64,000 bases of DNA. It comes from Hyphococcus sp. (lineage in GTDB: Bacteria > Pseudomonadota > Alphaproteobacteria > Caulobacterales > Parvularculaceae). Within the stretch, counting starts at the first letter, position 1. Every line of letters starts with the position of its first letter. The stretch is taken from assembly GCA_021776335.1 (NCBI GenBank), contig JAJFGB010000009.1, positions 434,001 to 498,000 on the forward strand, given 5' to 3'. Both the position numbers and the translations under genes were made by a program. The notes beneath the pieces were generated by a model, which saw only the letters and a list, made by a program, of their open reading frames with translations, did no database searches and was not told the DNA's origin. Shown piece after piece: positions 45,986 through 55,680 of the stretch.

Positions 45986-46434
45986 ATCCAGCGGCGGACT
46001 TTTTTACAATAGGCCTCATAGTCAGCGCCAAATTTCTCTTTGAGCGCCTCTTCTTCGGGTTTGATCTGGAACATTGTCATGTACCAGAAGAAAATCAGTA
46101 GAATGCCAATCGCTGCATAATTTCCCAACCAGACGGCCCACCCGCTCAGTGTGATCAACATGCCAAGATACATCGGGTTGCGACTGATCCGGTATGGTCC
46201 TTTGATGATCAGCGTATTGGCTTCAGAAGGCGTTGTTGGATTAACGGTGGTTTTTGCTGTTCTGAAGTCGCCGACTGCGACAATAGCTATTATCAGCCCG
46301 CATGCCATGAGCGCGCCGGAAACCAAGTGTTGAAGGAGAAATTTGAAGTCGAGTAGCGGTAATTGATTGTTGATCAACCACATAGCCACAGCGGACATGA
46401 TAACCTGGACAACAGGTGGAATCTTCAATTTCAT
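45982..46434 (-). CDS. Isoprenylcysteine/phospholipid methyltransferase-family membrane protein
   Basis: 150 residues from ATG 46434, which overlaps the stop of the glyoxalase gene (ATGA). Four to five hydrophobic helices, then the ICMT/PEMT hallmark GPYRISRNPMYLGMLI near residue 75 and IKPEEEALKEKFGADYEAYCKKVRRW at the end. Likely SAM-dependent methylation of a membrane thiol, quinone or lipid; substrate unknown. Confidence 0.88.
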   Translation of the reverse strand: MKLKIPPVVQVIMSAVAMWLINNQLPLLDFKFLLQHLVSGALMACGLIIAIVAVGDFRTAKTTVNPTTPSEANTLIIKGPYRISRNPMYLGMLITLSGWAVWLGNYAAIGILLIFFWYMTMFQIKPEEEALKEKFGADYEAYCKKVRRWI

Positions 46435-46832
46435 TTTGGCAACCCTTGCATCTTTTCCTTCACCCGCCACGGTGGAAACCGCCTGTTTTCGCCCGCATGA
46501 TAAATCCCGATGCGATATCCGTCGGGGTCGCGACACCAGGCTTCGCGCCATAGCCAACGCTGATCTGCTGGTTCCGTTTCAAAGGCGACGCCTTTAGCTT
46601 TGAGCGCCTTAACGACAGCGTCGACATCTTTAACTTCGAAATAAAAGGACGCACCGGTTGGTGAGATATCTTCTGCTTCATGGAGAGAAAACGTCGTACC
46701 GTCGTCCGGGCATTCAAACCGCGCGTACCCATTATCCGGACTATCGACAATTAATAAGAGGCCGAGCCGTTCATAAAAACTGATGGAATGCTCAAGATTT
46801 CCAACATGAATGGTGACTTGGTTGAGGTTCAT
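46431..46832 (-). CDS. VOC-family (glyoxalase-like) protein
   Basis: 133 residues with one full vicinal-oxygen-chelate repeat pair: NQVTIHVGNLEHSISFYERLGLLLIV and SFYFEVKDVDAVVKALKAKGV...AWCRDPDGYRIGIYHAG. Metal ligands H9 and probably E/H at the second half are present. Could be a lyase, isomerase or resistance protein. Translationally coupled to the methyltransferase. Confidence 0.88.
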   Translation of the reverse strand: MNLNQVTIHVGNLEHSISFYERLGLLLIVDSPDNGYARFECPDDGTTFSLHEAEDISPTGASFYFEVKDVDAVVKALKAKGVAFETEPADQRWLWREAWCRDPDGYRIGIYHAGENRRFPPWRVKEKMQGLPK

Positions 46833-46931
46833 ACGTCTTCCTTATGTCCTATACTGTGCGCAAGCCATGAGGCGGGCGTTTGCGATTATGGTCCGGGGTA
46901 ATCTAGACTGTAAATTAACAGGAGAAAACCA

Positions 46932-47600
46932 ATGACAGATATTCGCTTTCCCAATGAGTCCAAAAATTATCGCGCAGCACGGGAAGAGTTATTGGCGGCG
47001 GAGATGGAACTACGCGCCAAAGTCGCCGAAGTTGCTGCGCAGCGGCGCAGCTTGCCGATGGGCGGAGAGGTGAAAGAAGACTATGTTTTTCGCGCGATGG
47101 AGAATGGCGTTGAAGCAGATGTGACGCTCTCTGAGCTGTTCGAGGCGGGAAAAGATACACTGTTTCTTTATAGCCTGATGTATGGCCGCAACCAGAAAAA
47201 CCCATGTCCTGCCTGCACATCGCTCATGGATTACATGAATGGTGGAGCGCAGCATCCGGCTGACCGCATCAATTTTGCAGTGTGTGCGGCGGCGCCCATC
47301 ACAGAATTCAAAGAACTTGCGGACAGTCGCGGCTGGGGCAAGATGCGACTGCTGTCGTCATCGGAAAACAATTACAATGGCGATTATTATGCTGAAAATG
47401 GTGAAGGCGATCAGTTTCCCATGGCGAATATATTTGTCAAAGAAGGCGACCGCATCCGGCATTTCTGGGGAAGTGAGATGTTACATGCAGGCCTTGATGG
47501 CCATCCGCGCCACATGGATCAAATGTGGCCGCTTTGGAACATCCTAGATCTGACGCCGGAAGGGCGCGGTGAGGATTGGGGCCCAAAGCTCCGCTATTAG
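46932..47600 (+). CDS. DUF899 thioredoxin-like protein
   Basis: 222 residues, ATG 46932 with AGGAG upstream. The DUF899 pattern is present: EELLAAEMELRAKVAEVAAQRRSLPMG near the start, YSLMYGRNQKNPCPACTSLMDYMNG with a CPAC-type redox motif (about 97-100), and FWGSEMLHAG near the end. Predicted thioredoxin-fold, no assigned substrate. Monocistronic, divergent from the glyoxalase pair. Confidence 0.9.
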   Translation: MTDIRFPNESKNYRAAREELLAAEMELRAKVAEVAAQRRSLPMGGEVKEDYVFRAMENGVEADVTLSELFEAGKDTLFLYSLMYGRNQKNPCPACTSLMDYMNGGAQHPADRINFAVCAAAPITEFKELADSRGWGKMRLLSSSENNYNGDYYAENGEGDQFPMANIFVKEGDRIRHFWGSEMLHAGLDGHPRHMDQMWPLWNILDLTPEGRGEDWGPKLRY

Positions 47601-47619
47601 ATGTGTGGCGCGATCAAAA

Positions 47620-48648
47620 TCAAACCACAAGCTTGCGTTGATCTTCGCGGCCCATGGCGAGAAGAAACGGGTCTTCTTTCTGTCGCGCAGAAAAATCCGA
47701 CTTTGACGTAAGGCCCAGCCAGCGATGGCGGATCAGTTCCTGAGCAATGGGTGCGCCGAGGGTCGCGCCGGGGCCCGCAAGGATCAGGCAGTCAGGTGCA
47801 AACTCCTTGATAGCGATCTCGATCGATTTCGAAAAATCATATGTCTCAACGATCTGTTGGCCCAGCGTGTAGTTATAAAGCGCGTTGATGTCGCTTGATG
47901 CCGGCGTCCAGATTGCGCCGCGCCCATCAATCATTGGGCGTTGCGGCGCGCCGAACAGGTCATCACCTAACGCTTGAAAGGCGGCGTCCGATACATGCTG
48001 CAGCAACGGCGTGTGAAACGCCGAATGGCGGGCGAGCCGAAAAGGATAGCGGTCTTCGGCATTGGGCAGGGATTTTTCCATCGCCGCCATGCCCTTCTCA
48101 TCGCCAGCGAGAACCGCCATGCCGCCAAGGCGAATAGAAAGATAGGCGGCGCCTGCGGTGCGACCCGCGTGAAGCGCGTTTGAAATCGCTTTTGTGTGCG
48201 CGCGGCTGGAACGCCAATTTTCGTCGACAAAAGGATAGATCAGTTGGCCGCCGCTGCCCTGGTCTTCCATTAACGCGCCCATAGTGTCTACCAACCGAAT
48301 AGCGTTTGCTGGATTAAGGGCGCCTGCTGCGGCGAGCGTTAAATACCATCCCAGAGAATTGCCGCACACGGCGACAATATCAAACTCATCGCGATTGATG
48401 TCGGCAAAGTCCGCAAGCGCGCAGCTATAGATAATCGCTGACGCGTTAACGCTGGAGGCGTGTTTTGCCGCCGAGTAGCTTTTGGCGCCGTCCAGATCAG
48501 AAACAGTCTGTCGTTTCTGCGATGCGCGCCAGGCGTCGACACCGCCGACAAACTCGCTCTTGTCTGTGTGATAGCGGGCGAGATATCCAAGCTCATCCTT
48601 GCCATAAGTGCCACGGCCGGGAAAAACAACAATGGCGGATTTTTTCAT
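47620..48648 (-). CDS. FabD-like acyl/malonyltransferase-family protein
   Basis: 342 residues. Acyltransferase fold with the nucleophile elbow VCGNSLGWYLTLAAAGAL (Ser in GNSLG) near residue 97 and the second catalytic His plausible in RHSAFHTPLLQHVSDAAF near 200. Not a plain FabD: the N-terminus VVFPGRGTYGKDELG and the rest are diverged, and no acyl carrier protein or KAS gene is nearby. Its ATG overlaps the stop of the fused dehydrogenase E1 gene (ATGA), so they are coupled and may act together on an acyl group from a 2-oxoacid. Confidence 0.8.
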   Translation of the reverse strand: MKKSAIVVFPGRGTYGKDELGYLARYHTDKSEFVGGVDAWRASQKRQTVSDLDGAKSYSAAKHASSVNASAIIYSCALADFADINRDEFDIVAVCGNSLGWYLTLAAAGALNPANAIRLVDTMGALMEDQGSGGQLIYPFVDENWRSSRAHTKAISNALHAGRTAGAAYLSIRLGGMAVLAGDEKGMAAMEKSLPNAEDRYPFRLARHSAFHTPLLQHVSDAAFQALGDDLFGAPQRPMIDGRGAIWTPASSDINALYNYTLGQQIVETYDFSKSIEIAIKEFAPDCLILAGPGATLGAPIAQELIRHRWLGLTSKSDFSARQKEDPFLLAMGREDQRKLVV

Positions 48649-50858
48649 TCGGCTGCCCGTTTTGTGGTTTTGTCCGTCAGCGCCAGCGCCGCCGCAACAA
48701 TATCTGCTTCACTTACAAGCACTTCGTTGGCGGCGGGACCGAGAGGAATAAACGTGTCGACGCCAGTGACGCGCGAGATGTTGAGCGGCAGGCGGCGCTC
48801 CGCAAATGCGGTAACAATTTCTTCGCTCGGCGACCCGGTCTTGCGGCACTCATCCACGATCAACACATCGCAGCGCTTGCCGATTGCCTCGATAATTGCA
48901 TCCATGGGCAGGGGTGCGAGCCATCTAAGGTCGATGATGCGCGCATCAATGCCTTTTTCTTTCAGCGTTCGCGCCGCACGCCTGGAGAGATAAGTTCCAT
49001 TGCCATATGTAACGATCGCAAGGTCGCCGCCGGCGCCGATCACGTTCGGCGCGTCGATTGGCGCTTCGTCTTTGATGTCTTTAAAGGATGCTGACATCAA
49101 CCCGTCGCCATTTTCGTAAAGATCCTTGATGCCGTAAAGGGCGATCGGTTCGAGAAAGACGACAACGCGGCGTTCCTGGCGGGCGAGGCGGAACGCTTCT
49201 CGCATCATCCTCACCGCTTCTTCACCGCTTGATGGACAAGCCAGAACAATTCCAGGAATGTCACGGAAGATGGCGACCGAATTATCATTGTGGAAATGCC
49301 CGCCAAACCCTTTTTGATAGGCGAGGCCGGCGATGCGCACGACCATAGGATTTGTGTACTGACCATTTGAAAAATAGGAAAGCGAGGCTGCTTCGCCGCG
49401 CAGCTGGTCTTCTGCGTTGTGGACATAGGCGAGAAACTGGATTTCAGGGACGGGGATGTAACCATTATGGGCAAGGCCAATCGCCATGCCGAGGATTGAT
49501 TGTTCGTCAAGTAATGTGTCGAAGACGCGAGACGGACCGAATTTTGATTGCAGGCGCGTTGTTGCCCCGTAAACGCCGCCTTTTTTTGCCACATCCTCAC
49601 CAAAAACAACGACATTAGCGTCGCGCTCCATTTCGCCAGCGAGCGCAAGGGAGATCAGACGCGACATGTGCTGCGGGTCGGTGCGCGCACGCGTATCATC
49701 GGGCGCAGCGGGTAGTAGCTTGCTGGCGCGTTTTGCTTTTGGAATACTGGTGGGTGCGGTCAGAGCTGTCGTGACTTCAGCAGCGCTTGATAGTTTCGGC
49801 CTTGTGCAGGCAGCTTCCATGGTGCGTCGAACGCGGCCCCCAATATTTTCATAGAGCACTTCGATATCATCACGAGACATGACGTCAGCCTCAATGATGC
49901 GACGCGCTGAATGGAGAAGCGGGTCCTGATCGGCCTCGGTCTCAATCTCTGTGCGATCACGATAGCTGGTTTCGAGATCCGACCCCGCATGGCCCATCAG
50001 GCGTACGGTGCGCAAATGCAGGAACACAGGCTTGCGCGCGATGCGAGCGCAGTATTCGGCTTCTCGCGCGGCGCGCACTGCATCGATGATATCGCGGCCA
50101 TCGCCATAAATGTAATTGAGGCCGGGGCGGGCGCCGTAATTGGCGGCGACCCAACCCTCTGGTGTTTTGACTGATATGCCGATGCCATTGTCTTCGCAGA
50201 CAAAGACGAGGGGCAAGGGGAGCCCCCGATAGGCAGTCAGCGCGGCGGCATTGATAGCGCCCTGGGCCGTTGAATGATTGGCTGACGCGTCACCGAAACT
50301 GCACAACACAGCGCTATCATAAGGAAGTTCTGCATCCGGCTTTTTGTGTGTGCGGGCGAGCGCCACGCTGAATGCCGCACCCATGGCTTTGGGCAAATGC
50401 GAGGCGATGGTGCTGGTTTGTGGTGGGATAAAGAGCGGTTTTGATCCGAGCACTTTGTGCCGCCCGCCGGAGATTGGGTCTTCCGATGATGCGACGAATG
50501 ACAGCGCCATATTCCAGATTGGCGTCTCGCCTGTGAGTTTTCGTGCGCGCTCGATATAAAACGCGCCACTGCGATAATGCAGGAAGGCCATATCATTGAT
50601 GCGGAACGCATGTGCGACAGCGGCGTTGCCCTCATGGCCGGAGCTGCCAATGGAATAAAACCCGCGTTTTTCAGCACCGAGGCGGCGCGCCTCAAGATCA
50701 AGGCGGCGGCTGGTGAGCTGGCTCTCGAACAAGGCTGCGAGGTTTGTTGTCGTGAGCCCCGCATCGATCGCCGTGACCGTCGAAAGCGGTCCGGGTATGC
50801 GGCCTTCTTTGAGCCGGGTTAAAAAACCGTCAGAGGATGCAGCGATAGCGCCAGCCAT
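48645..50858 (-). CDS. 2-oxoacid dehydrogenase E1, alpha and beta subunits fused
   Basis: 737 residues from ATG 50858 (AGGAACCC upstream); 22 more codons are open but lack a ribosome site. The alpha half carries RGFYSIGSSGHEGNAAVAHAF, ASHLPKAMGAAFSVAL and the thiamine-diphosphate motif FGDASANHSTAQGAI...VCEDNG (GDA instead of GDG). The beta half from about residue 395 has VVFGEDVAKKGGVYGATTRLQSKFG, RVFDTLLDEQSILGMAIGLA and DLRWLAPLPMDAIIEAI. It resembles branched-chain or acetoin-type E1 enzymes. No E2 or E3 gene is in the window. Coupled to the acyltransferase-like gene downstream. Confidence 0.9.
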   Translation of the reverse strand: MAGAIAASSDGFLTRLKEGRIPGPLSTVTAIDAGLTTTNLAALFESQLTSRRLDLEARRLGAEKRGFYSIGSSGHEGNAAVAHAFRINDMAFLHYRSGAFYIERARKLTGETPIWNMALSFVASSEDPISGGRHKVLGSKPLFIPPQTSTIASHLPKAMGAAFSVALARTHKKPDAELPYDSAVLCSFGDASANHSTAQGAINAAALTAYRGLPLPLVFVCEDNGIGISVKTPEGWVAANYGARPGLNYIYGDGRDIIDAVRAAREAEYCARIARKPVFLHLRTVRLMGHAGSDLETSYRDRTEIETEADQDPLLHSARRIIEADVMSRDDIEVLYENIGGRVRRTMEAACTRPKLSSAAEVTTALTAPTSIPKAKRASKLLPAAPDDTRARTDPQHMSRLISLALAGEMERDANVVVFGEDVAKKGGVYGATTRLQSKFGPSRVFDTLLDEQSILGMAIGLAHNGYIPVPEIQFLAYVHNAEDQLRGEAASLSYFSNGQYTNPMVVRIAGLAYQKGFGGHFHNDNSVAIFRDIPGIVLACPSSGEEAVRMMREAFRLARQERRVVVFLEPIALYGIKDLYENGDGLMSASFKDIKDEAPIDAPNVIGAGGDLAIVTYGNGTYLSRRAARTLKEKGIDARIIDLRWLAPLPMDAIIEAIGKRCDVLIVDECRKTGSPSEEIVTAFAERRLPLNISRVTGVDTFIPLGPAANEVLVSEADIVAAALALTDKTTKRAAE

Positions 50859-50974
50859 AAGGGTTCCTGATCCAAAATCTTCTCCCCTACCTTGAGAAAG
50901 GCGCCGGGGCAGGGTTAGGTCCATAGCAGGCGGCGATTTTTTGCCAAGATGCGGATGCCGAAAGACGGAGAAAA

Positions 50975-51586
50975 ATGTTGAAATTGCCTGAACTTGGTGA
51001 CGTGACGCCCGCTGCGCATCCTAGCGACAGCGCGATCGAGATGCTCTGGCGACGCCGCTCGACGCCGGCGGATTTCCTGAGCGCGCCTGGCCCTGATGCG
51101 CCGACCCTGCAGACAATCCTGACGATTGCTGCGCGGGCGCCCGATCACAGGCGGGTAACGCCCTTCCGATTTGTGATTTTTGAAGGGGATGCGCGCGCTC
51201 GCTTCGGCGAGGTGCTGGAAGCAGCTTTTTTGGCCAATGACCCAAAGGCCGAAAAACACCGCATTGACTGTGAGCGAAAGCGGTTTACGCGCGCGCCCAC
51301 GGTTGTGGCGGTGATATCTTCAATAGATCCAGCGCATCGTACGCCTGAATGGGAACAGGTTCTGACAGCCGGCGCCGTCTGTCAGAACCTGTTGTTGGCG
51401 GCGAGCGCCCACGGATTTGCCGCGCAATGGCTGACGGAATGGTATGCTTACGATGATCATGTAATATCCGGGCTAGGATTGGGCGATCAGGAGCGTGTCG
51501 CGGGTTTTGTCTATTTGGGGACCGCAAGAGAAAACCCCAAAGAACGGGCGCGGCCAAATCTCAAGGCGATAATATCGCGATTTTAA
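50975..51586 (+). CDS. Nitroreductase-family protein
   Basis: 203 residues. FMN-dependent nitroreductase fold: AIEMLWRRRSTPADFL (RRSxxxF flavin site), ILTIAARAPDHRRVTPFRFVIFEGDARARF, TAGAVCQNLLLAASAHGFAAQWLT and FVYLGTA...RARPNL. The short form is like E. coli YdjA. Probably reduces nitro compounds or quinones with NAD(P)H. Divergent from the E1 gene by 116 bases. Confidence 0.9.
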   Translation: MLKLPELGDVTPAAHPSDSAIEMLWRRRSTPADFLSAPGPDAPTLQTILTIAARAPDHRRVTPFRFVIFEGDARARFGEVLEAAFLANDPKAEKHRIDCERKRFTRAPTVVAVISSIDPAHRTPEWEQVLTAGAVCQNLLLAASAHGFAAQWLTEWYAYDDHVISGLGLGDQERVAGFVYLGTARENPKERARPNLKAIISRF

Positions 51587-51697
51587 GGGGTTTGCCTGAT
51601 CACGTCTGGGAGAGGCAAAGCCCTAAACAGGCAATAGAATTGCGTTTTGTATGAGCCTCGGCGAACATGCGGTAACTGGATGAAGGGAGCGATCTGG

Positions 51698-52354
51698 ATG
51701 AATTTTACGAAATCAATATTGCCGCTGGTTGGCGCGTTTGCGTTTGCAGCGTGCGGCCAGCAAGCCAACGGACAAAGCAGCGACGCCACAGCGGCGGACA
51801 CGGTTGTCGAAAAGGACTTCGGCGCTAAATCAGACACCTATTTGTCGGAGGAAAGACATCGCTACATAACCTTCAGCTATAGTCATTTTGGCTATTCTCG
51901 ACCGAGTGTTCGTTGGCGTGATTGGGAGGCAGTGCTTAACTGGAACGCCGAAGATCCAGAAGCGTCATCGATTACAGTGGCTATCGATGCGGCTTCGGTC
52001 GATTCGGGCGTTGATGTTTTTGACGGCCATTTGAAGGGGGAAGACTTCTTTGACGTTGCGAACTATCCGGATATTGTTTTCATCAGTACAAAGATTGAAC
52101 GCACCGGTGACGATACCGGCGTTATGACGGGCGAGCTCACCATCAAAGGCATCACGAAATCCATCATGCTTGATGTGAAATTCAATAATGGGGCATTCGA
52201 TGAGCGCAACAACCGCTATAAAATCGGATTTTCCGCCAAGACAGCAGTTAATCGATCTGATTTTGATCTCGATACCTATGTGCCTGCAGTCAGCGATCAA
52301 GTGGATGTCATGATCGAGGCTGAATTCATTTCGCCAGAGCAATTCGCGCAGTAA
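51698..52354 (+). CDS. YceI-family lipoprotein
   Basis: 218 residues from ATG 51698 (GGGAGCGAT upstream). Signal sequence ILPLVGAFAFAACGQQ with lipobox FAAC. The YceI lipocalin-like barrel follows: RHRYITFSYSHFGYSRPSVRWRDWEAVLNW, ASSITVAIDAASVDSGVDVFDGHLKGEDFFDVANYPDIVFIST and TGELTIKGITKSIMLDVKF, which bind isoprenoid-type lipids. Seven bases before the cytochrome b561-YceI gene, likely one operon. Confidence 0.9.
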   Translation: MNFTKSILPLVGAFAFAACGQQANGQSSDATAADTVVEKDFGAKSDTYLSEERHRYITFSYSHFGYSRPSVRWRDWEAVLNWNAEDPEASSITVAIDAASVDSGVDVFDGHLKGEDFFDVANYPDIVFISTKIERTGDDTGVMTGELTIKGITKSIMLDVKFNNGAFDERNNRYKIGFSAKTAVNRSDFDLDTYVPAVSDQVDVMIEAEFISPEQFAQ

Positions 52355-52360
52355 CTCTCG

Positions 52361-53539
52361 GTGAATGGTGCGCGATACACATCGGTCGCTGTCGCTCTCC
52401 ATTGGGCGATAGCGATCTTAATTTTGGGGCAGATTGCAGCAGGATTTTATATGCACAAGCTGCCCAATGTATCGCCGATCAAGTTTGATCTCTATCAGCT
52501 TCACAAATCCTTCGGCTTGACCATTCTCAGTCTGACACTTGTCAGGCTGGGTTGGCGATTATCCCATCGCCCGCCGGCGCTCCCTGCCATTATGCCGTCC
52601 TGGCAAAAGCTGATTGCGCGTGCAACGCACTGGGTATTTTACGCCTTGCTTCTCATAACGCCTTTGGTCGGTTGGGCGATGGTGTCATCATCGCCGACAG
52701 ATATTCCGACGAAATGGTTTGGTTTTGTTGGTATACCTCACATGCCGTTTTTTGGCGGCGTCGCAGATCGTGCCGGTGCAGAGGAGATTCTCAAAGAGGT
52801 CCACGAATATCTCGCTTTTGGGATTTTGTATTTGCTTGCGTTGCATGTGGGCGCAGCGCTCAAACATCAGTTTTTCAATCGGGATGGCGTTCTGCAAAGC
52901 ATGGCGCCGTATCGCGCCGGGCAATGGGTTTCGATTGTGATAATTCTAGGCGCCTTGGGCGCTGCGAGTGGGTTTTATCTTTTTGGATCGACGCCTCAGG
53001 CGAGCGCTGCAGCGGCGTCGAAAACCGAAACTGCGGGCGCCAACTGGGTTGTTGATTATGGCGCCAGCAATCTTGGCTTTATCGGCGCGGAAAAAGACCG
53101 GCGTTTTGAAGGCCGTTTCAATGATTTCATGGCGGGCATTTATTTTGATCCCGATAACCTGGCGGACAGCTGGGTTGAGGTTGAGGTGACAACCGCCTCG
53201 GCGACGACCGGAGATGATCTGCGCGATGCGAATTTACCTGGCGCCGAATGGTTCGGCATCAAAGAGTTCCCGGCGGCGAATTTTGTGGCTACTGATATCC
53301 AAAGCCTCGGCGGTAACGCCTATGAGGCTGTCGGTGTGCTGAAGATCAAAAACATAGAGCAGAACATCACACTGGCGTTCACGCTGGATATTACCGGTGA
53401 CAAGGCAATGGCGGTGGGCGGCGTGGATCTTGTCAGGACTGAATTTGATCTTGGTGCGGCCGCCTCCTGGCTTGAGGAAGAAAATCTTGCCCTTGAGGTT
53501 CGTGTTGAATTTGAGATTTCCGCGACGCGGAAAAACTAG
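52361..53539 (+). CDS. Cytochrome b561 fused to a YceI domain
   Basis: 392 residues, GTG start seven bases after the upstream YceI stop. N-terminal cytochrome b561: ALHWAIAILI, YQLHKSFGLTILSLTLVRLGWRL, TPLVGWAMVSSS and EVHEYLAFGILYLLALHVGAALKHQF supply the heme histidines in four helices. A further helix near 185-205 (VSIVIILGALGAASGFYLFG) leads to a periplasmic YceI domain from about residue 225 (VVDYGASNLGFIG to VEFEIS). Suggests electron transfer between the membrane quinone pool and a YceI-bound isoprenoid quinone. Such fusions are known in proteobacteria. Confidence 0.9.
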   Translation: MNGARYTSVAVALHWAIAILILGQIAAGFYMHKLPNVSPIKFDLYQLHKSFGLTILSLTLVRLGWRLSHRPPALPAIMPSWQKLIARATHWVFYALLLITPLVGWAMVSSSPTDIPTKWFGFVGIPHMPFFGGVADRAGAEEILKEVHEYLAFGILYLLALHVGAALKHQFFNRDGVLQSMAPYRAGQWVSIVIILGALGAASGFYLFGSTPQASAAAASKTETAGANWVVDYGASNLGFIGAEKDRRFEGRFNDFMAGIYFDPDNLADSWVEVEVTTASATTGDDLRDANLPGAEWFGIKEFPAANFVATDIQSLGGNAYEAVGVLKIKNIEQNITLAFTLDITGDKAMAVGGVDLVRTEFDLGAAASWLEEENLALEVRVEFEISATRKN

Positions 53540-53542
53540 AGC

Positions 53543-53610
53543 GCATTCACAAAAAATGTATGCGGGTTTTGGTGAGCGCGCCTTCGCGCGCGAGCTGGCG
53601 CGTGGCAAAG
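53543..53610. repeat. REP-like hairpin element
   Basis: Lies between the cytochrome b561-YceI stop and the cobT stop. Perfect hairpin GCGCGC-CTTC-GCGCGC (53576-53591), the exact inverse of the inner hairpin at 22746-22761. GAGCGCATTCAC precedes it. May act as a shared 3' barrier for the two convergent genes. Confidence 0.65.
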
Positions 53611-53633
53611 AATCCAGATCGTCGCCCGATGAT

Positions 53634-55487
53634 CTAGGCGGCGCGACCGCGGGACCGGCGGGTTGATCGCTTCAGCGCTTCTTCATCAAACAGCTCTGCG
53701 AGTTTGTCGATCATCGCGCCGCCAAGTTGTTCCACATCGACGATCGTTAGCGCGCGATGATAATACCGCGTCACGTCATGGCCGATGCCGATCGCCAGCA
53801 ATTCAACCGGCGATCGGTTTTCAATATAGTGGATCACTTCGCGTAAATGGCGCTCAAGATAGGCGCCGCCATTGGAAGATGATGTAGTATCATCGACCGG
53901 TGCGCCGTCCGAAATCACCATCATAATACGCCGCGCTTCTGGTCTCCCAAGAAGGCGCGAATGCGCCCATAGCAGCGCTTCGCCATCGATGTTTTCTTTC
54001 AGCAATCCCTCTTTCATCATCAGGCCAAGGGACGTGCGCGCACGCCGCCACGGCGCGTCGGCAGATTTATAAATGACGTGGCGTAAATCATTAAGGCGTC
54101 CTGGCTTTGCCGGCCGTCCGGCCTCAACCCATTTCTCACGGGCCTGTCCGCCTTTCCAGGCGCGGGTGGTAAAGCCAAGAATTTCCACTTTAACGCCGCA
54201 GCGCTCTAATGTGCGCGCCAAGATATCTGCACAGATCGCCGCGATTGTGATTGGCCGGCCGCGCATGGATCCGGAATTATCGATCAGAAGCGTCACCACC
54301 GTGTCGCGGAAATCTTGCTCTCGCTCCATTTTGTAGGACAAGTGCTGCATGGGATCGACAATGACGCGTGCGAGACGCGCTGCGTCGAGGACGCCCTCAT
54401 CAAGGTCAAAAATCCAGCTGCGATTTTGCTGCGCCATGAGTTTGCGTTGCAATTTATTGGCAAGGCGTGCGACGACCGCGTGCATGTTTTCGAGCTGTCG
54501 ATCGAGGGTGCGGCGCAACCGCTGCAATTCTTCAGCGTCACAGAGCTCGGCTGCATCAGCGATTTCATCGAATTCAGTTGTGTAGGGTTTATAGGACTCG
54601 CCCGTGTCGCCTTCGAAATTGGTGCGCAGTGACGAAACTTTTGCGTTTTCCGCGGCGCCGTCATCGTCCTCAAACGAACCATCCATTTCCTGCTCGGAAA
54701 GATCGGCATCGCCGTCCTCACTATCGCCGCCACCAGGGTCTTCCGGCATATCCGCAACGCCATTATCGTCTTCACTCTCGCCGTCTTCGCGATCGCTGTC
54801 CTCGTCTTCGTCACCTTCGCTTTCCTGGTCGCTGTTTTCCTCGCCCTGATCGTCATCATCAAGGTCGAGATCACGAATAAAATTACGGGCAAGCGTTGCA
54901 AAGGCCTTCTGATTGTCAAGATTGGCAGCGTTGGCGAGGGCGTCGAGCGCGCCGCCAGCGCGGCCTTCCAGGTCCTCGCGCCAATTTTCCATGATTGAAG
55001 CTGCGGATGGCGGCGCAGGGCGGCCGGTTAGACGTTCACGCAATAGTAGCGCTGCTACATCGGCAACCGGCGCGGCATCATTTGAACTTAGCCGATCATA
55101 TGCTTTGTCAGCGATGGTCTTTTCGAGCGACGCGGCGAGGTTGTCGCCGACGCCCTTAAGCGCGATCGCGCCGATAGATTCACAGCGGGCGTTTTCAAGC
55201 GCGGCAAAAACGGCGCGCGCCTCGGCCCCTCTTGGCGCCAGTTTCTGGTGAGCGAGCGGATCATGATGAGCAAGGCGCAAGGCCGCGGCATCACCTTCAC
55301 CGCGAGCATTTGCAGCGGCCAGTGGGTCGAGGTCGCGGGCCGGGAGCGGAATGCGCGCCGTGTTGCCCTGTACGGCGGCATGATCGCCGCCAAAAGCGAC
55401 TTCGACGTCACGCTGCGCCGATAGCGCTTTTGTCGTGTGCAAAAGGGCGCGTTTGAAGGCTTCGCGGATTTGTTCTTTTGGCGTCAT
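53634..55487 (-). CDS. cobT: CobT subunit of aerobic cobaltochelatase
   Basis: 617 residues from ATG 55487; an ATG seven codons earlier is possible. CobT with CobS forms the AAA+ partner of CobN for ATP-dependent cobalt insertion into hydrogenobyrinic acid diamide. Visible: N-terminal helical domain, a long acidic low-complexity linker (about 215-285, rich in Asp/Glu), and a C-terminal von Willebrand A domain with MIDAS start [13 protein letters not shown] (D403) and [12 protein letters not shown]. Neither cobS nor cobN is in this window, although cobS is often adjacent. Confidence 0.92.
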   Translation of the reverse strand: MTPKEQIREAFKRALLHTTKALSAQRDVEVAFGGDHAAVQGNTARIPLPARDLDPLAAANARGEGDAAALRLAHHDPLAHQKLAPRGAEARAVFAALENARCESIGAIALKGVGDNLAASLEKTIADKAYDRLSSNDAAPVADVAALLLRERLTGRPAPPSAASIMENWREDLEGRAGGALDALANAANLDNQKAFATLARNFIRDLDLDDDDQGEENSDQESEGDEDEDSDREDGESEDDNGVADMPEDPGGGDSEDGDADLSEQEMDGSFEDDDGAAENAKVSSLRTNFEGDTGESYKPYTTEFDEIADAAELCDAEELQRLRRTLDRQLENMHAVVARLANKLQRKLMAQQNRSWIFDLDEGVLDAARLARVIVDPMQHLSYKMEREQDFRDTVVTLLIDNSGSMRGRPITIAAICADILARTLERCGVKVEILGFTTRAWKGGQAREKWVEAGRPAKPGRLNDLRHVIYKSADAPWRRARTSLGLMMKEGLLKENIDGEALLWAHSRLLGRPEARRIMMVISDGAPVDDTTSSSNGGAYLERHLREVIHYIENRSPVELLAIGIGHDVTRYYHRALTIVDVEQLGGAMIDKLAELFDEEALKRSTRRSRGRAA

Positions 55488-55623
55488 AGCGGCGCAGCAT
55501 AATGCCACGGCGCAAAAACCCCAAGTGCAATGAACATTTAAGCGGAGATATCAATCGCTGTGTCATTTGCGCTCCTGGCGGTCGATCATTGAGCCGTAGA
55601 TCGAGGCGGCGGCAGCGATGCAC

Positions 55624-55655
55624 AAAAAAATGGAGCCCGGAAATCGGGCTCCATT
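55624..55655 (-). terminator. Terminator of the M13 peptidase gene
   Basis: Read leftward, a perfect 9-bp stem (TGGAGCCCG / CGGGCTCCA) with a short loop is followed by seven T residues (AAAAAAA at 55624-55630 on the forward strand). It lies 26 bases after the M13 stop. Short T-run on the other side could also allow weak activity in the opposite direction. Confidence 0.9.
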
Positions 55656-55680
55656 TTCGATTTTCGCTGTTAGTTCAGCG

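Noticed and set aside
54604-54849. Serine-rich forward frame over cobT
   Set aside because: Antisense reading of the acidic linker of CobT.
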